Shown here: piece by piece, positions 1 through 7,655 of the stretch
How the letters are laid out: each line of letters begins with the position of its first letter
How positions within the stretch are numbered: position 1 is the first letter of the stretch
Assembly (NCBI GenBank): GCA_017395935.1
Contig: JAFQNL010000020.1
Span: 1 to 64,000, forward strand
Length of the DNA: 64,000 bases
Source of the DNA: Oscillospiraceae bacterium
GTDB lineage: Bacteria; Bacillota; Clostridia; Oscillospirales; Oscillospiraceae
Direction of reading: 5' to 3'
Translations under genes and position numbers: made by a program
Notes under the pieces: model-generated
The model's database searches: none
What the model was told of the DNA's origin: nothing
Seen by the model: only the letters and a program-made list of their open reading frames with translations

Positions 1-630
1 ACCGATGAGGACGGGGTTGTTCTTAGTCTTTCGGGAAAGAATACGAATAACGTTGCGGATTTCGTCGTCCCGGCCGATAACCGGATCCAGCTTCTGCTGC
101 CGGGCCCGTTCGACCAGGTCGGTGCCGTACTTTTTCAGCGCGTCATAGGTGTCCTCGGGGCTGTCCGAGGTGACCCGCTGATGGCCCCGGACAGAGGCCA
201 GAGCGGTGAGGGCCTTCTCCCGGTTGAGCTGATAGGTCTGGAAGAGGCGGCTGAGGGTCCGGTCGGGATGGGAGAGCAGACCGAGGAAGAGATGCTCGAC
301 CGAGACGAATTCATCCTTCATGGCTGCCGCCTCCCGGGCAGCGGCCTGCAAAGCGGCGTCGGTATCGGGAGAGACATAGACTCTGCCGGCCTCCCGGCCC
401 GAACCGGAGACCTTGGGCAGCTGATCAATGGCCTGTTTAGCCGCCGCCCGGAGGCTTTCCGGGGCAGGGCCCATGGCGGTAATGAGCTGGGGAATGAGCC
501 CTTCCGGCTGATCCAGCAGGGCAAAAAGCAGATGGGGCTGTTCGATCTGAGGAGCGCCATGCTCCTGACCCAGACGCTGGGCGGCGATCAGAGCCTCCTG
601 AGATTTTCTGGTGTAGTTCAGGTCGTTCAT
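1..630 (-). CDS. clpB: ATP-dependent chaperone ClpB, N-terminal part (runs off left edge)
   Basis: The first 210 codons of a ClpB-type AAA+ disaggregase, which with DnaK resolubilises aggregated proteins in the cytoplasm. The N-terminal region matches the Clp N domain (two related repeats, about residues 1-150; for example [13 protein letters not shown] near the start and [11 protein letters not shown] in the second repeat). The linker into the first AAA+ module follows, with [20 protein letters not shown] and KNNPVLIG, and the window ends just before the expected Walker A loop. The ATG at 630 is preceded by AAAGGAGGG at good spacing. A CIRCE operator lies about 110 bp upstream, which is typical of HrcA-controlled chaperone genes. 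ClpC also has a Clp N domain, but the DPVIGRD-type linker and the CIRCE-only control favour ClpB. Confidence 0.9.
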   Translation of the reverse strand, partial: MNDLNYTRKSQEALIAAQRLGQEHGAPQIEQPHLLFALLDQPEGLIPQLITAMGPAPESLRAAAKQAIDQLPKVSGSGREAGRVYVSPDTDAALQAAAREAAAMKDEFVSVEHLFLGLLSHPDRTLSRLFQTYQLNREKALTALASVRGHQRVTSDSPEDTYDALKKYGTDLVERARQQKLDPVIGRDDEIRNVIRILSRKTKNNPVLIG

Positions 631-739
631 ATAGAAACCCTCCTTTGATCCTCGGGGGAAATCCCCCTTCCTTGTTTGATGTTAGCATAGGTTGAAATTA
701 TGAATATTTCATGAATTCGCCGTGTCGGAAGTGTAAATT

Positions 740-766
740 CTGGCACTCTAACAAATGGAGTGCTAA
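740..766 (-). promoter_or_regulatory. CIRCE operator (HrcA binding site) upstream of clpB
   Basis: CTGGCACTC, nine bases, GAGTGCTAA: the CIRCE consensus is TTAGCACTC-N9-GAGTGCTAA, so 16 of 18 arm positions match and the spacer is exact. HrcA represses chaperone genes through this element until heat stress. It lies between divergent clpB and the carboxypeptidase gene; its distance and class point to clpB. Apart from this element and the plus-strand promoter at 883-911, I see nothing else in the 631-997 gap. Confidence 0.9.
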
Positions 767-882
767 ATATAGGCTGATCGCCACGGGGAAAGAAGGGGGA
801 AGACGATATAATAGCTGGCAGCGAGTGGAGAAAAGCGCCAGCAAAGGGGTGGAAAACCGGCAGGGATATCCGGTGAGCGGCG

Positions 883-911
883 TTGATTTGGGCGTCTGGG
901 TCTGATATAAT
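883..911 (+). promoter_or_regulatory. sigma-A promoter of the D-Ala-D-Ala carboxypeptidase gene
   Basis: TTGATT, 17 bases, TATAAT. Transcription would begin near 918, leaving an 80-base leader before the ATG at 998. Confidence 0.75.
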
Positions 912-997
912 ACAAAATAGTCCCCTTTCGGCAGAAAGGGGAAGAAGAGAGATTATACGGGGAGACAGACTTCCCCGAAGACAGAATAGGAGCGCAT

Positions 998-2389
998 ATG
1001 AAAAAGAACCGTATGATCACCTTTTTTCTGGCATTGGTTATGACCCTTGGGCTTGCTCTGCCTGCCCGGGCCACCGACCTGTCGGACTATTCCTCTATCG
1101 TGGCCAAAAAGACGGTGGACGCCAATGCCGCCCTGCTGGTCAATATGACCCATGATATCATCTATTATGAGCAGAACGCCTACGATAAGGTTTATCCGGC
1201 CAGCATAACCAAGGTGATGACCGCTCTGGTGGTACTGGAGGCGGTGGAGGCCGGTGAGCTCTCCCTCTACGAGGAGATCGCTGCCGGCAGCGAGACCTGG
1301 CTGGATCTGCCTGCCGACGGCAGTACGCAGAATATCCAGATCGGCGAGATCCTGACAGTGGAGGAGCTGCTCTACTGCCTGATGCTCCCCTCGGCCAACG
1401 AGGCGGCCAATATTCTGGCCCAGCGCCTCTCCGGCTCGGTGGACGCCTTTGTGCAGGAGATGAATGACCGAGCCATGGAGCTGGGCTGCACCATGACCCA
1501 CTTTGTCAATCCCCACGGTATCCACGACGACAACCACTATACCAGCTGCTATGACCTTTACCTCATTGCCCGTGAGGCCATGAGCAACGAGACCTTCCGG
1601 ACCATCGTCTCTACTGCCGAGTACTCCATGCCGGCCACCAATATGAGCGAAGCGCGCTACATGGCCAACACCAATGGCCTGCTTACCGGCAAGAAGTATT
1701 CCGGCTATGTCATGGAAGACTGTATCGGTATTAAGACCGGCTCCACCAGCAACGCCGGCTACTGCCTGCTCTCGGCCGCCGAGCGGGACGGCAATATTCT
1801 TATCTCGGTAGTTATGGGCGCTGAGACCACACTGGATCGGGACGGCACCCACCGGAAGCAGTTCTCCGAGTCCTCCGCTCTCATGGAATGGGGCTTTGAG
1901 TACTTCTCCATTCAGACCATTCTGGAAAACAATGACCCCGTTGCCGAGGTGCCTGTAGAGCTGGGCGTGGATGTGGACAGCGTCCTGCTGGTTCCGGCCC
2001 AGAGCATGGACGCCCTGCTGCCTGAGGATGTGCGGATTGACGCCTTCACCCTGAAGTCCGAGGTGGTGGAGTCGGTTCAGGCACCGGTGGAAAAGGGGCA
2101 GGTGCTGGGTGAGCTGACCATTTATCTTCAGGAAGAGCCTTACGGAACGGTGGATCTGGTGGCCGCCGAGTCGGTGGAGCAGTCCTCCTTTCTGGCCAGC
2201 AAGAAGGCAGTGGAGGATTTTATCTCCAATACCTGGTTTAAGATGGCCATTGGACTGGTTCTGATTGTTGCCCTGATCGTCATTCTGCGTAATACAGTTT
2301 TCCGTCCCCGCCGCCGCTATGGCAGCCGCTACACCGGCTCCCGCCGCCGCAGAGGAAGCGGCAGCCGCAGCTATAAGGGCAGACGGTAA
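998..2389 (+). CDS. D-alanyl-D-alanine carboxypeptidase (DacF/PBP5 family, peptidase S11)
   Basis: A low-molecular-weight penicillin-binding protein that trims the terminal D-Ala from peptidoglycan stem peptides outside the membrane. A signal peptide (residues 1-25, ending LPARA) is followed by the S11 catalytic domain with all three motifs: SITK at 69-72 (nucleophile S69), SAN at 132-134 and KTG at 246-248. A PBP5 C-terminal beta domain follows, then one transmembrane helix (about 413-435) and a short cytoplasmic tail of about 30 residues made almost only of Arg, Gly, Ser and Tyr. Classic DacF/PBP5 proteins end in an amphipathic helix, so the true helix with a basic tail is unusual. A similar tail ends the 5'-nucleotidase at 8880-10940. 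RBS ATAGGAG precedes the ATG. The gene appears monocistronic, between its own promoter and a terminator. Confidence 0.92.
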   Translation: MKKNRMITFFLALVMTLGLALPARATDLSDYSSIVAKKTVDANAALLVNMTHDIIYYEQNAYDKVYPASITKVMTALVVLEAVEAGELSLYEEIAAGSETWLDLPADGSTQNIQIGEILTVEELLYCLMLPSANEAANILAQRLSGSVDAFVQEMNDRAMELGCTMTHFVNPHGIHDDNHYTSCYDLYLIAREAMSNETFRTIVSTAEYSMPATNMSEARYMANTNGLLTGKKYSGYVMEDCIGIKTGSTSNAGYCLLSAAERDGNILISVVMGAETTLDRDGTHRKQFSESSALMEWGFEYFSIQTILENNDPVAEVPVELGVDVDSVLLVPAQSMDALLPEDVRIDAFTLKSEVVESVQAPVEKGQVLGELTIYLQEEPYGTVDLVAAESVEQSSFLASKKAVEDFISNTWFKMAIGLVLIVALIVILRNTVFRPRRRYGSRYTGSRRRRGSGSRSYKGRR

Positions 2390-2405
2390 GCGATGAGAGA
2401 AAATA

Positions 2406-2442
2406 AAAACAGCCGCATCGGCCTCGATGCGGCTGTTTTTTT
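2406..2442. terminator. bidirectional intrinsic terminator
   Basis: Stem ACAGCCGCATCG / CGATGCGGCTGT with loop GCCT, followed by T8 on the plus strand and flanked by an A-rich run on the left, so it can end both the carboxypeptidase gene and the convergent HAD operon. Confidence 0.9.
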
Positions 2443-2450
2443 GACCGTGG

Positions 2451-3080
2451 TCAGTCTTCCAGCTCCCGGAAGGAGTGGATATACCGATGGCAGAGGGCCT
2501 TCATCTCTTCCTCCTCCCGGGCAAAGAGGGGATCGTAGACGCCTACCACCCGGAGACCTGCGGCCTTGGCGCTGCGGCAGGCAACGGGGGAGTCATCGTA
2601 GAAGGTAATCTGATCAGGGGAGGTGCCCAGTCGGCGGGCTACCAGAGTGAAGACCTCCGGATGGCGCTTTTCCATGCCCAGCTCCTGAGCAAAGATCACG
2701 TCGGAGAGATACCGGTCAAAGCCATGGTTCTTCAGCGCCGCCCGGCAGAGCTCGGGTACGGCCGAGGTGAAGAGAGCCATCCGCTCTCCCCGCCGGGCGC
2801 AGGATTCCAGATAGTCCAGAACGCCCTCTTTGGCTTCCAGTGTGTGAGAATAGCCCTCCAGCGCCAGCTGGAACCATTCGGCCATAATCTCCTCCTCGCT
2901 CTCGGGCAGCTGACAATATTCCTTGGTGAACTTGGCCGCCGTGGGGAAGATGGCATGGATCACTCCCTGGTTGTATTCCTCTGTCAGCTCCATACCCCGT
3001 CGGGCCAGAAAGATCCGGTCAATCTCCTGCCAGATACCGTTGGAGTCCAGCAGGGTGCCGTCAAGATCGAAGAGTTTCAT
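2451..3080 (-). CDS. HAD-superfamily hydrolase, phosphoglycolate phosphatase-like
   Basis: A 209-residue cytoplasmic HAD phosphatase. Motif I is DLDGT at residues 5-9 (nucleophile D5, acid/base D7). Motif II is LFTSA in the middle of the protein, a Lys/Arg-rich motif III is EKRHPEVF, and motif IV is FYDDSPVACRSAKAAG with the Asp pair for Mg2+. The helical cap between motifs I and II is of the C1 type seen in PGP and beta-phosphoglucomutase. The start codon overlaps the stop of the upstream glycosylase gene (ATGA at 3077-3080), so the two are translationally coupled. In a base-excision repair setting it might remove phosphoglycolate or a damaged nucleotide phosphate, but that is inference; the substrate is unknown. 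Confidence 0.85.
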   Translation of the reverse strand: MKLFDLDGTLLDSNGIWQEIDRIFLARRGMELTEEYNQGVIHAIFPTAAKFTKEYCQLPESEEEIMAEWFQLALEGYSHTLEAKEGVLDYLESCARRGERMALFTSAVPELCRAALKNHGFDRYLSDVIFAQELGMEKRHPEVFTLVARRLGTSPDQITFYDDSPVACRSAKAAGLRVVGVYDPLFAREEEEMKALCHRYIHSFRELED

Positions 3081-3709
3081 TCGGCTCCTCCTTTGCTGTG
3101 ATAGATAAAGCGCCAGGGGAAGTGGACAGCCTCCTGTGCGTAGTCAATGCCGATTCTGGGCGTGGCCAAAATGAGCGGCGATTGTTCCGGAAGGGAGATG
3201 CCCAGCTCAGCCCCATCATCACTCACCCAGAGCCCCTGTCCGGAAGTGAGATCGGCGCCGTTTTCCGCCCGGGTGAGCGCCAGCGCCTGACAGAGCTTTC
3301 CGGGCCCGTTGAGGAAGTTCTTTCGCTGATAGGGAGTAAAGTCCTCTGGCGGCCTGCCGAACCGAAGCTGAGCCATGGTCTCTACCCCCAGCAATGCCTC
3401 GCCGGCCCGGATAAGCACGGCGGAGGGTTCCCCTTCCGGCTCGGTGACCAGATTCAGGCAGCAGTGCATTCCGTAGATCAGATAGAGATAGGCCCGGCCC
3501 GGCGGGCCGAACATGACGGCGTTGCGCTGGCTTTTCCGGTAGCCGTAGGCATGGCAGGCCTTGTCCATCCGGCCCACATAGGCCTCGGTCTCGGTGATCC
3601 GAAGGGCCAGCAGCTGGCCGTTCAGCTCCCGGACCAGCACCTTACCCAGCAGTGCCCGGGCGATCTCAACCGTATCGCCCAGATAAAAATCCTGGGGCAG
3701 AGGGGCCAT
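3077..3709 (-). CDS. 3-methyladenine DNA glycosylase (Aag/MPG family)
   Basis: A 210-residue alkylpurine DNA glycosylase that excises 3-methyladenine and related bases to start base-excision repair. Family landmarks are ITETEAYVG (catalytic Glu region, about 38-46), RNAVMFGPPGRAYLYLIYGM and the NGPGKLCQALAL segment near 145. The reading frame stays open far upstream, but AGGAAGGTGATGGC places the start at 3709; the longer frame would cross its own promoter and run into ung on the other strand. It heads a two-gene operon with the HAD phosphatase, and is divergent from ung, so two base-excision glycosylases share one intergenic region. Confidence 0.92.
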   Translation of the reverse strand: MAPLPQDFYLGDTVEIARALLGKVLVRELNGQLLALRITETEAYVGRMDKACHAYGYRKSQRNAVMFGPPGRAYLYLIYGMHCCLNLVTEPEGEPSAVLIRAGEALLGVETMAQLRFGRPPEDFTPYQRKNFLNGPGKLCQALALTRAENGADLTSGQGLWVSDDGAELGISLPEQSPLILATPRIGIDYAQEAVHFPWRFIYHSKGGAE

Positions 3710-3742
3710 GCCATCACCTTCCTTGCTCGATTTTCTTTTTTC

Positions 3743-3772
3743 AGTATAGCAGTCTGCCGGGGGAGAAGTCAA
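3743..3772 (-). promoter_or_regulatory. promoter of the 3-methyladenine glycosylase operon
   Basis: On the minus strand TTGACT, 18 bases, TATACT, ending about 30 bp upstream of the ATG at 3709. Confidence 0.75.
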
Positions 3773-3835
3773 CCGAGGGTGGATATGGCCGGGGAAAGGT
3801 GCTACAATGAAGAAAACAGAGAGGGGTGTGGACAT

Positions 3836-4528
3836 ATGAGAGACTGGACCGGAGAGGTGGGCCACTGGGCGCCGGTGGTAGCTGCCTTTCAGCAGGAGCC
3901 TTGGTGCCAGCAGTTGATGGAGCAGGTGGAAGAGGGCTACGGAAAGACGCCCGCTATTCTGCCGCCCAGAGAGGATCTCTTTACCGCCCTTCGGCTCACC
4001 GGGCCGGAGTCGGTCCGCTGCGTCATTTTGGGACAGGATCCCTACCCCACCCCCGGCCATGCCCATGGTCTGGCCTTTTCCGTCCGTCCCGGAGTGGGCA
4101 TTCCCCGTTCCCTGCAAAATATGTACAGAGAGCTGGAAAGCGATCTGAACCTCCCCCGGCCGGAGAGCGGCAGTTTGACCGGCTGGGCAGAGCAGGGAGT
4201 GCTGCTGCTCAACAATGTGCTTACCGTCTACGAAGGAGCGGCCAATAGCCACAAGGGCTGGGGCTGGGAGCGCTTTACTGCCCGGCTGCTGCTGACCCTG
4301 CGTCAGGAGCCCCGCCCCATTGCCTTTCTTCTCTGGGGTAAAAACGCCCAGACCAAGGGCAGAGAGGCGGCGATTTTGACCAGCGTCTATCCTCGACTGG
4401 TACTGGAGACGGCCCATCCCAGCCCCCTCTCCGCCCGGCGAGGCTTCTTCGGCTCCCGGCCCTACAGCAGAGTCAATGCTTTTCTGGAGGCCAACGGCCA
4501 GAAGGCCATTGACTGGCAGAGAGTATAG
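3836..4528 (+). CDS. ung: uracil-DNA glycosylase, family 1
   Basis: Removes uracil from DNA. The 230-residue protein has the usual UDG family 1 length and motifs: the water-activating loop GQDPYP at residues 66-71 (catalytic D68), GLAFSVRPGV, the uracil-recognition LLLNNVLTV segment and the DNA-intercalating HPSPLSA loop near the C-terminus. The open frame extends to 3098, but that part is antisense to the divergent glycosylase gene. The start at 3836 is supported by GAGGGGTG eight bases upstream and by the match to the UDG N-terminus. A TACAAT box at 3803-3808 is a possible -10. It is the mirror partner of the alkylpurine glycosylase operon. Confidence 0.95.
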   Translation: MRDWTGEVGHWAPVVAAFQQEPWCQQLMEQVEEGYGKTPAILPPREDLFTALRLTGPESVRCVILGQDPYPTPGHAHGLAFSVRPGVGIPRSLQNMYRELESDLNLPRPESGSLTGWAEQGVLLLNNVLTVYEGAANSHKGWGWERFTARLLLTLRQEPRPIAFLLWGKNAQTKGREAAILTSVYPRLVLETAHPSPLSARRGFFGSRPYSRVNAFLEANGQKAIDWQRV

Positions 4529-4557
4529 CCGACAGGCCAATGAGATAGAATAATATA

Positions 4558-4596
4558 CCGACCCGGCAGACAGGAAAGGTCTGCCGGGTCGGTTTG
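4558..4596. terminator. intrinsic terminator between ung and the convergent GerMN gene
   Basis: Stem CCGACCCGGCAGAC / GTCTGCCGGGTCGG with a short AGGAAAG-type loop and a TTTGT tail on the plus strand; it ends ung and may act in both directions. Confidence 0.85.
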
Positions 4597-4606
4597 TCTG
4601 TTCAGG

Positions 4607-5470
4607 TTAATTGCTCGGGAAGAACGTGCCCTCCAGGCCGGGAATGACCTCGTTCTGCAAGCGGAAGACCACGGCGTCCACACCGTTCAGCGCGCAGAGA
4701 CTTTCTACCAGGGCATCCAGCACCAGTTCGTCTGACAACAGCACCTCTACCCAGCTTTCGGTGAGCGAGAGGATATACATCCGGTCCTCAACCCGCCAGT
4801 TCAAGTAGGGGTCCAGCCCGGCAAAGGGACCGGTCATGGTCTGGCTGTCCGAGGGGCCGGCAACCAGCAGCTGGAGCAGCAGGGAGATCCGGCCGTCCTG
4901 ATCGGGGGAGAAGAGTTCGGCCTGCTGGTAGTCGGGCTCCAATCCCCCGCCGTCGGTCCGGGGGAAGTAGAGCTGGAAGCCGGTGAGAACCGGGTCACGA
5001 ATCTCGCCGGTAAGCAGTACGTCGGAGGCCCGCAGTCCCTCGCTGCCCCAGCCGGGCAGCGGCCGGTCTCCGGCCAGAATGACCACCGATGTGATCCCGG
5101 GCAGCTGAGTCATGGTCAGGGTAAGGGCATAGTTGGCAAGCGAGAGGGAAATGCCGGAGAGGGCGGCGTAGTCCTCGGAAAAGTTCAGCGTCAGCCTGCT
5201 TTGCTCTGACGAGGCGGAGAGCAGCCGGAGACTGTCCGGGAAGAGGGTTCGCTCTCCCTCCTGAACAAGGAGCATCTGGGCAAAGAGATCCTCAGGTGTG
5301 GGAGACTCGGGCGCCTGATCCCAGAGCTGGTAGTCCAGCGCGGCCTGACCGTAGTCATTGGGAGAGGAGAGCGGCGCATAGTAAATCCGGATCCCCGTCT
5401 CTTCATCGGCAGAGCAGCCTGTACTCAACAGCAGCGCCAGCGCCAGAAGCAGGGCAATCAGTCGTTTCAT
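4607..5470 (-). CDS. GerMN-domain lipoprotein
   Basis: A 287-residue exported lipoprotein. Residues 1-19 are a lipoprotein signal peptide ending in STGC, so Cys19 would be lipidated. The rest matches two successive GerMN-type modules: LTLNFSEDYAALSG followed by TMTQLPGITSVVILAGDRPL in the first half, and a second copy near the C-terminus around WVEVLLSDELVLDALVESL and GVDAVVF. GerMN domains occur in the spore germination/cortex protein GerM and in lipoproteins encoded with two-component kinases (LpqB-like). It is the last gene of the operon with the kinase at 5467-6930, whose stop overlaps its start (ATGA). A sensory accessory role for the kinase is therefore likely, but this is inference. 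Confidence 0.8.
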   Translation of the reverse strand: MKRLIALLLALALLLSTGCSADEETGIRIYYAPLSSPNDYGQAALDYQLWDQAPESPTPEDLFAQMLLVQEGERTLFPDSLRLLSASSEQSRLTLNFSEDYAALSGISLSLANYALTLTMTQLPGITSVVILAGDRPLPGWGSEGLRASDVLLTGEIRDPVLTGFQLYFPRTDGGGLEPDYQQAELFSPDQDGRISLLLQLLVAGPSDSQTMTGPFAGLDPYLNWRVEDRMYILSLTESWVEVLLSDELVLDALVESLCALNGVDAVVFRLQNEVIPGLEGTFFPSN

Positions 5471-6930
5471 TCCGCCGGCACCTCCCGTTCCGGAGCCGGG
5501 AAGGTGGCCTGGAACCATGTGCCGCCGCCGGCACGGGGGCCCACGCCGATCCAGCCGCCATGGAGATGGACGGTGTCCCGGACAATGGAGAGGCCCAGAC
5601 CGGTGCCGCCTGCCTCCCGGGAGCGGGCCTTGTCCACCCGGTAGAAGCGGTCAAAGATTTTCTCCCGCTCGCTTTCGGGGATACCGATTCCTGTATCCTC
5701 CACCCGGAGGAAGACGCGGCTTTCCTCCTTACCCAGAATGATTCGGACCAGACCGGCGGGAAGGTTGTATTTGATGGCGTTTTCCACCAGATTGAACAGC
5801 ACCTGATACAGATCGTCCTCGCCGCCCAGCACGATGCAGTTCTCCTGAACCTCCACCTCAAAGGTGATGCCCCGGCTGTCGGCCAGAGGCTCCAGCATCC
5901 GAAGGACATCCTCCACCGTCTTTTCCAGCCGGACCGGCTCGTGGAGGACGACCCTGCCATTGTCCATTCGGCTCAGAGCCAGCAGGTGCTCGGTAATGCG
6001 GTTGAGTCGGGCAGCCTCCTTGCCGATGTCGGAGACGAAATCCCGCATGGTTTCCGGGTCCATCTCCTCGCTCTGAAGGATGGAGTCGGAGAGAAGCTGG
6101 ATACCGGCCAGCGGGGTTTTGAGCTCGTGGGAGGCGTCGGAGATAAAGCGGCGCTGGACCTGATCGGTCTCTTCCAGCCGCTGGGTCAGCCGGTTGAACT
6201 CGCCGGCCAGCACGGCCAGCTCATCCTTACCCTCGATGGAGATCCGGTGAGAGTACTCGCCCTCCCGGAGGATCCGGATGGCCGAGAGCAAACTGTTGAG
6301 TCGGGAGGTCATGGAGACGGACAGGAGAATGCTTGTCAGCAGGGACAGCACACAGACTACTGCCGAGATCCGAACCAGATTATTCTGCAGACCGGTGAGC
6401 AGCAGACCCTGCTCGCTGTCGTATTCATAGAGATAGACGGCGCCGATGGTGCTGTTACGGTAGACGATGGGGGAGGCGGCGCTGGAGCGAAAGACACTGG
6501 ACTGGAAGGTGGACTGGAAGACGTCGTTGCCCTCCAGCGCCAATACGACCTCCTGGAGCAGAGCATACTGCCCCGGCTCTGCCTCGCCGGTGGAGTCGTA
6601 GAGGACCATGCCCTCCGGGTCGGTAACCAGTACCCGGTCCAGATTGCTCTCACCCAGCACTTCCATAATCCGGTCCACCCGTTCAGACGTCAGTGTCTCC
6701 AGTCCGGACAGGTTGCCCGAGACCACCGAGGCCTCGTTCTGCAGAGCGGTCTGCTTGGTCTTAAAGACCAGCTCCTGAGAGGCGATCAGAGGATAGGTGT
6801 TCAGGATCAACAGTACGAGGGCAATGATCACCATGGAGCTGACGGCAAACTTCAGCTGCAAACTGTGACCGGGAGCCACCTGGTCCTGAAAAAGATCGGG
6901 CTGATGAAACTGATGCGATTGAGCCGCCAT
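5467..6930 (-). CDS. membrane sensor histidine kinase (PhoR/ResE type)
   Basis: A 487-residue kinase with a first membrane helix at about 25-50, an extracellular sensor of about 130 residues (VLVTDPEGMVLYDSTG resembles a PAS/Cache-like sensor), a second helix near 185-210, HAMP, the dimerisation/phosphoacceptor motif SDASHELKTPL with H268, and the HATPase domain (N box LVENAIKYN, G boxes VEDTGIGIP and GGTGLGLSI). The frame is open to a TTG at 6948, but AAAGGAGGTGA lies just upstream of the ATG at 6930, which is taken as start. It follows the response regulator by 32 bases and overlaps the GerMN lipoprotein gene. Confidence 0.9.
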   Translation of the reverse strand: MAAQSHQFHQPDLFQDQVAPGHSLQLKFAVSSMVIIALVLLILNTYPLIASQELVFKTKQTALQNEASVVSGNLSGLETLTSERVDRIMEVLGESNLDRVLVTDPEGMVLYDSTGEAEPGQYALLQEVVLALEGNDVFQSTFQSSVFRSSAASPIVYRNSTIGAVYLYEYDSEQGLLLTGLQNNLVRISAVVCVLSLLTSILLSVSMTSRLNSLLSAIRILREGEYSHRISIEGKDELAVLAGEFNRLTQRLEETDQVQRRFISDASHELKTPLAGIQLLSDSILQSEEMDPETMRDFVSDIGKEAARLNRITEHLLALSRMDNGRVVLHEPVRLEKTVEDVLRMLEPLADSRGITFEVEVQENCIVLGGEDDLYQVLFNLVENAIKYNLPAGLVRIILGKEESRVFLRVEDTGIGIPESEREKIFDRFYRVDKARSREAGGTGLGLSIVRDTVHLHGGWIGVGPRAGGGTWFQATFPAPEREVPAE

Positions 6931-6962
6931 GCCGTCACCTCCTTTCAAATATCAGATTCGGG

Positions 6963-7655
6963 TCATTTGCTGACGGCAAAGTAATAGCCCATGCCCCACT
7001 TGGTAAGGATATACTGAGGAGAGGCGGGGACCAACTCCACCTTCTCCCGCAGACGGCGGATATGTACGTCCACCGTCCGGTCGTCGCCCTGATATTCATA
7101 CCCCCAGACCTGATCCAGCAGCTGATCCCGGCTGTAAACCCGGCCGGGATGCTCCATCAGCAGTTCCAGCAGGCTGAACTCCTTGGCGGTCAGATCTACG
7201 GGCAGCCCCTCGATCTTGACGTTCCGGGCCACCCGGTCCAGCAGGATATGGCCGGCCTGAATGGTGTCATCCGGATCGGTATAGCTCCGGCTCTGGCCGG
7301 CCGACCGGCGGAGCAGCGCTTTAATCCGGGCTTTCAGCTCCAGAATATTGAAGGGCTTGGTCACATAGTCGTCGGCCCCGCACTCAAAGCCCATAATCTT
7401 GTCGATATCCTCGCTCTTGGCGGTGAGCATGACCACCGGCACGTCAGAGAAGGTGCGGATCTGGCTGCAGGCATTGAGACCGTCCAGTCTGGGCATCATT
7501 ACATCCAGCAGGATCAGATCGGGCCGCTCCTGCCGGGCCAGCTCCACGGCCTGCAGACCGTCCGAGCCGGTGACAACCTCATAGCCCTCTTTTTCCAGAT
7601 TGAATTTCAGACCCTTGACCAGGACCTTTTCATCGTCTACGACTAAAATTTTCAT
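6963..7655 (-). CDS. OmpR/PhoB-family response regulator
   Basis: A 230-residue two-domain regulator: a receiver with acidic pair D7/D8, phosphoacceptor D51 (ILLDVMMP), Thr in VMLTAK and Lys in VTKPF, then a winged-helix DNA-binding domain from about 130 (LTAKEFSLLELLMEHPG and RTVDVHIRRLREKVE). Cognate partner of the kinase at 5467-6930. Its start overlaps the stop of the AraC gene (ATGA at 7652-7655), so it is translationally coupled to a second transcription factor. Confidence 0.93.
   Translation of the reverse strand: MKILVVDDEKVLVKGLKFNLEKEGYEVVTGSDGLQAVELARQERPDLILLDVMMPRLDGLNACSQIRTFSDVPVVMLTAKSEDIDKIMGFECGADDYVTKPFNILELKARIKALLRRSAGQSRSYTDPDDTIQAGHILLDRVARNVKIEGLPVDLTAKEFSLLELLMEHPGRVYSRDQLLDQVWGYEYQGDDRTVDVHIRRLREKVELVPASPQYILTKWGMGYYFAVSK

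Noticed and set aside
711-905. 64-codon plus-strand frame in the clpB upstream region
   Set aside because: It overlaps the CIRCE element and the carboxypeptidase promoter, with no ribosome site and no protein-like character.
3710-4540. Upstream extension of the 3-methyladenine glycosylase frame
   Set aside because: It would cross the gene's own promoter and run antisense to ung; a clear ribosome site supports 3709.
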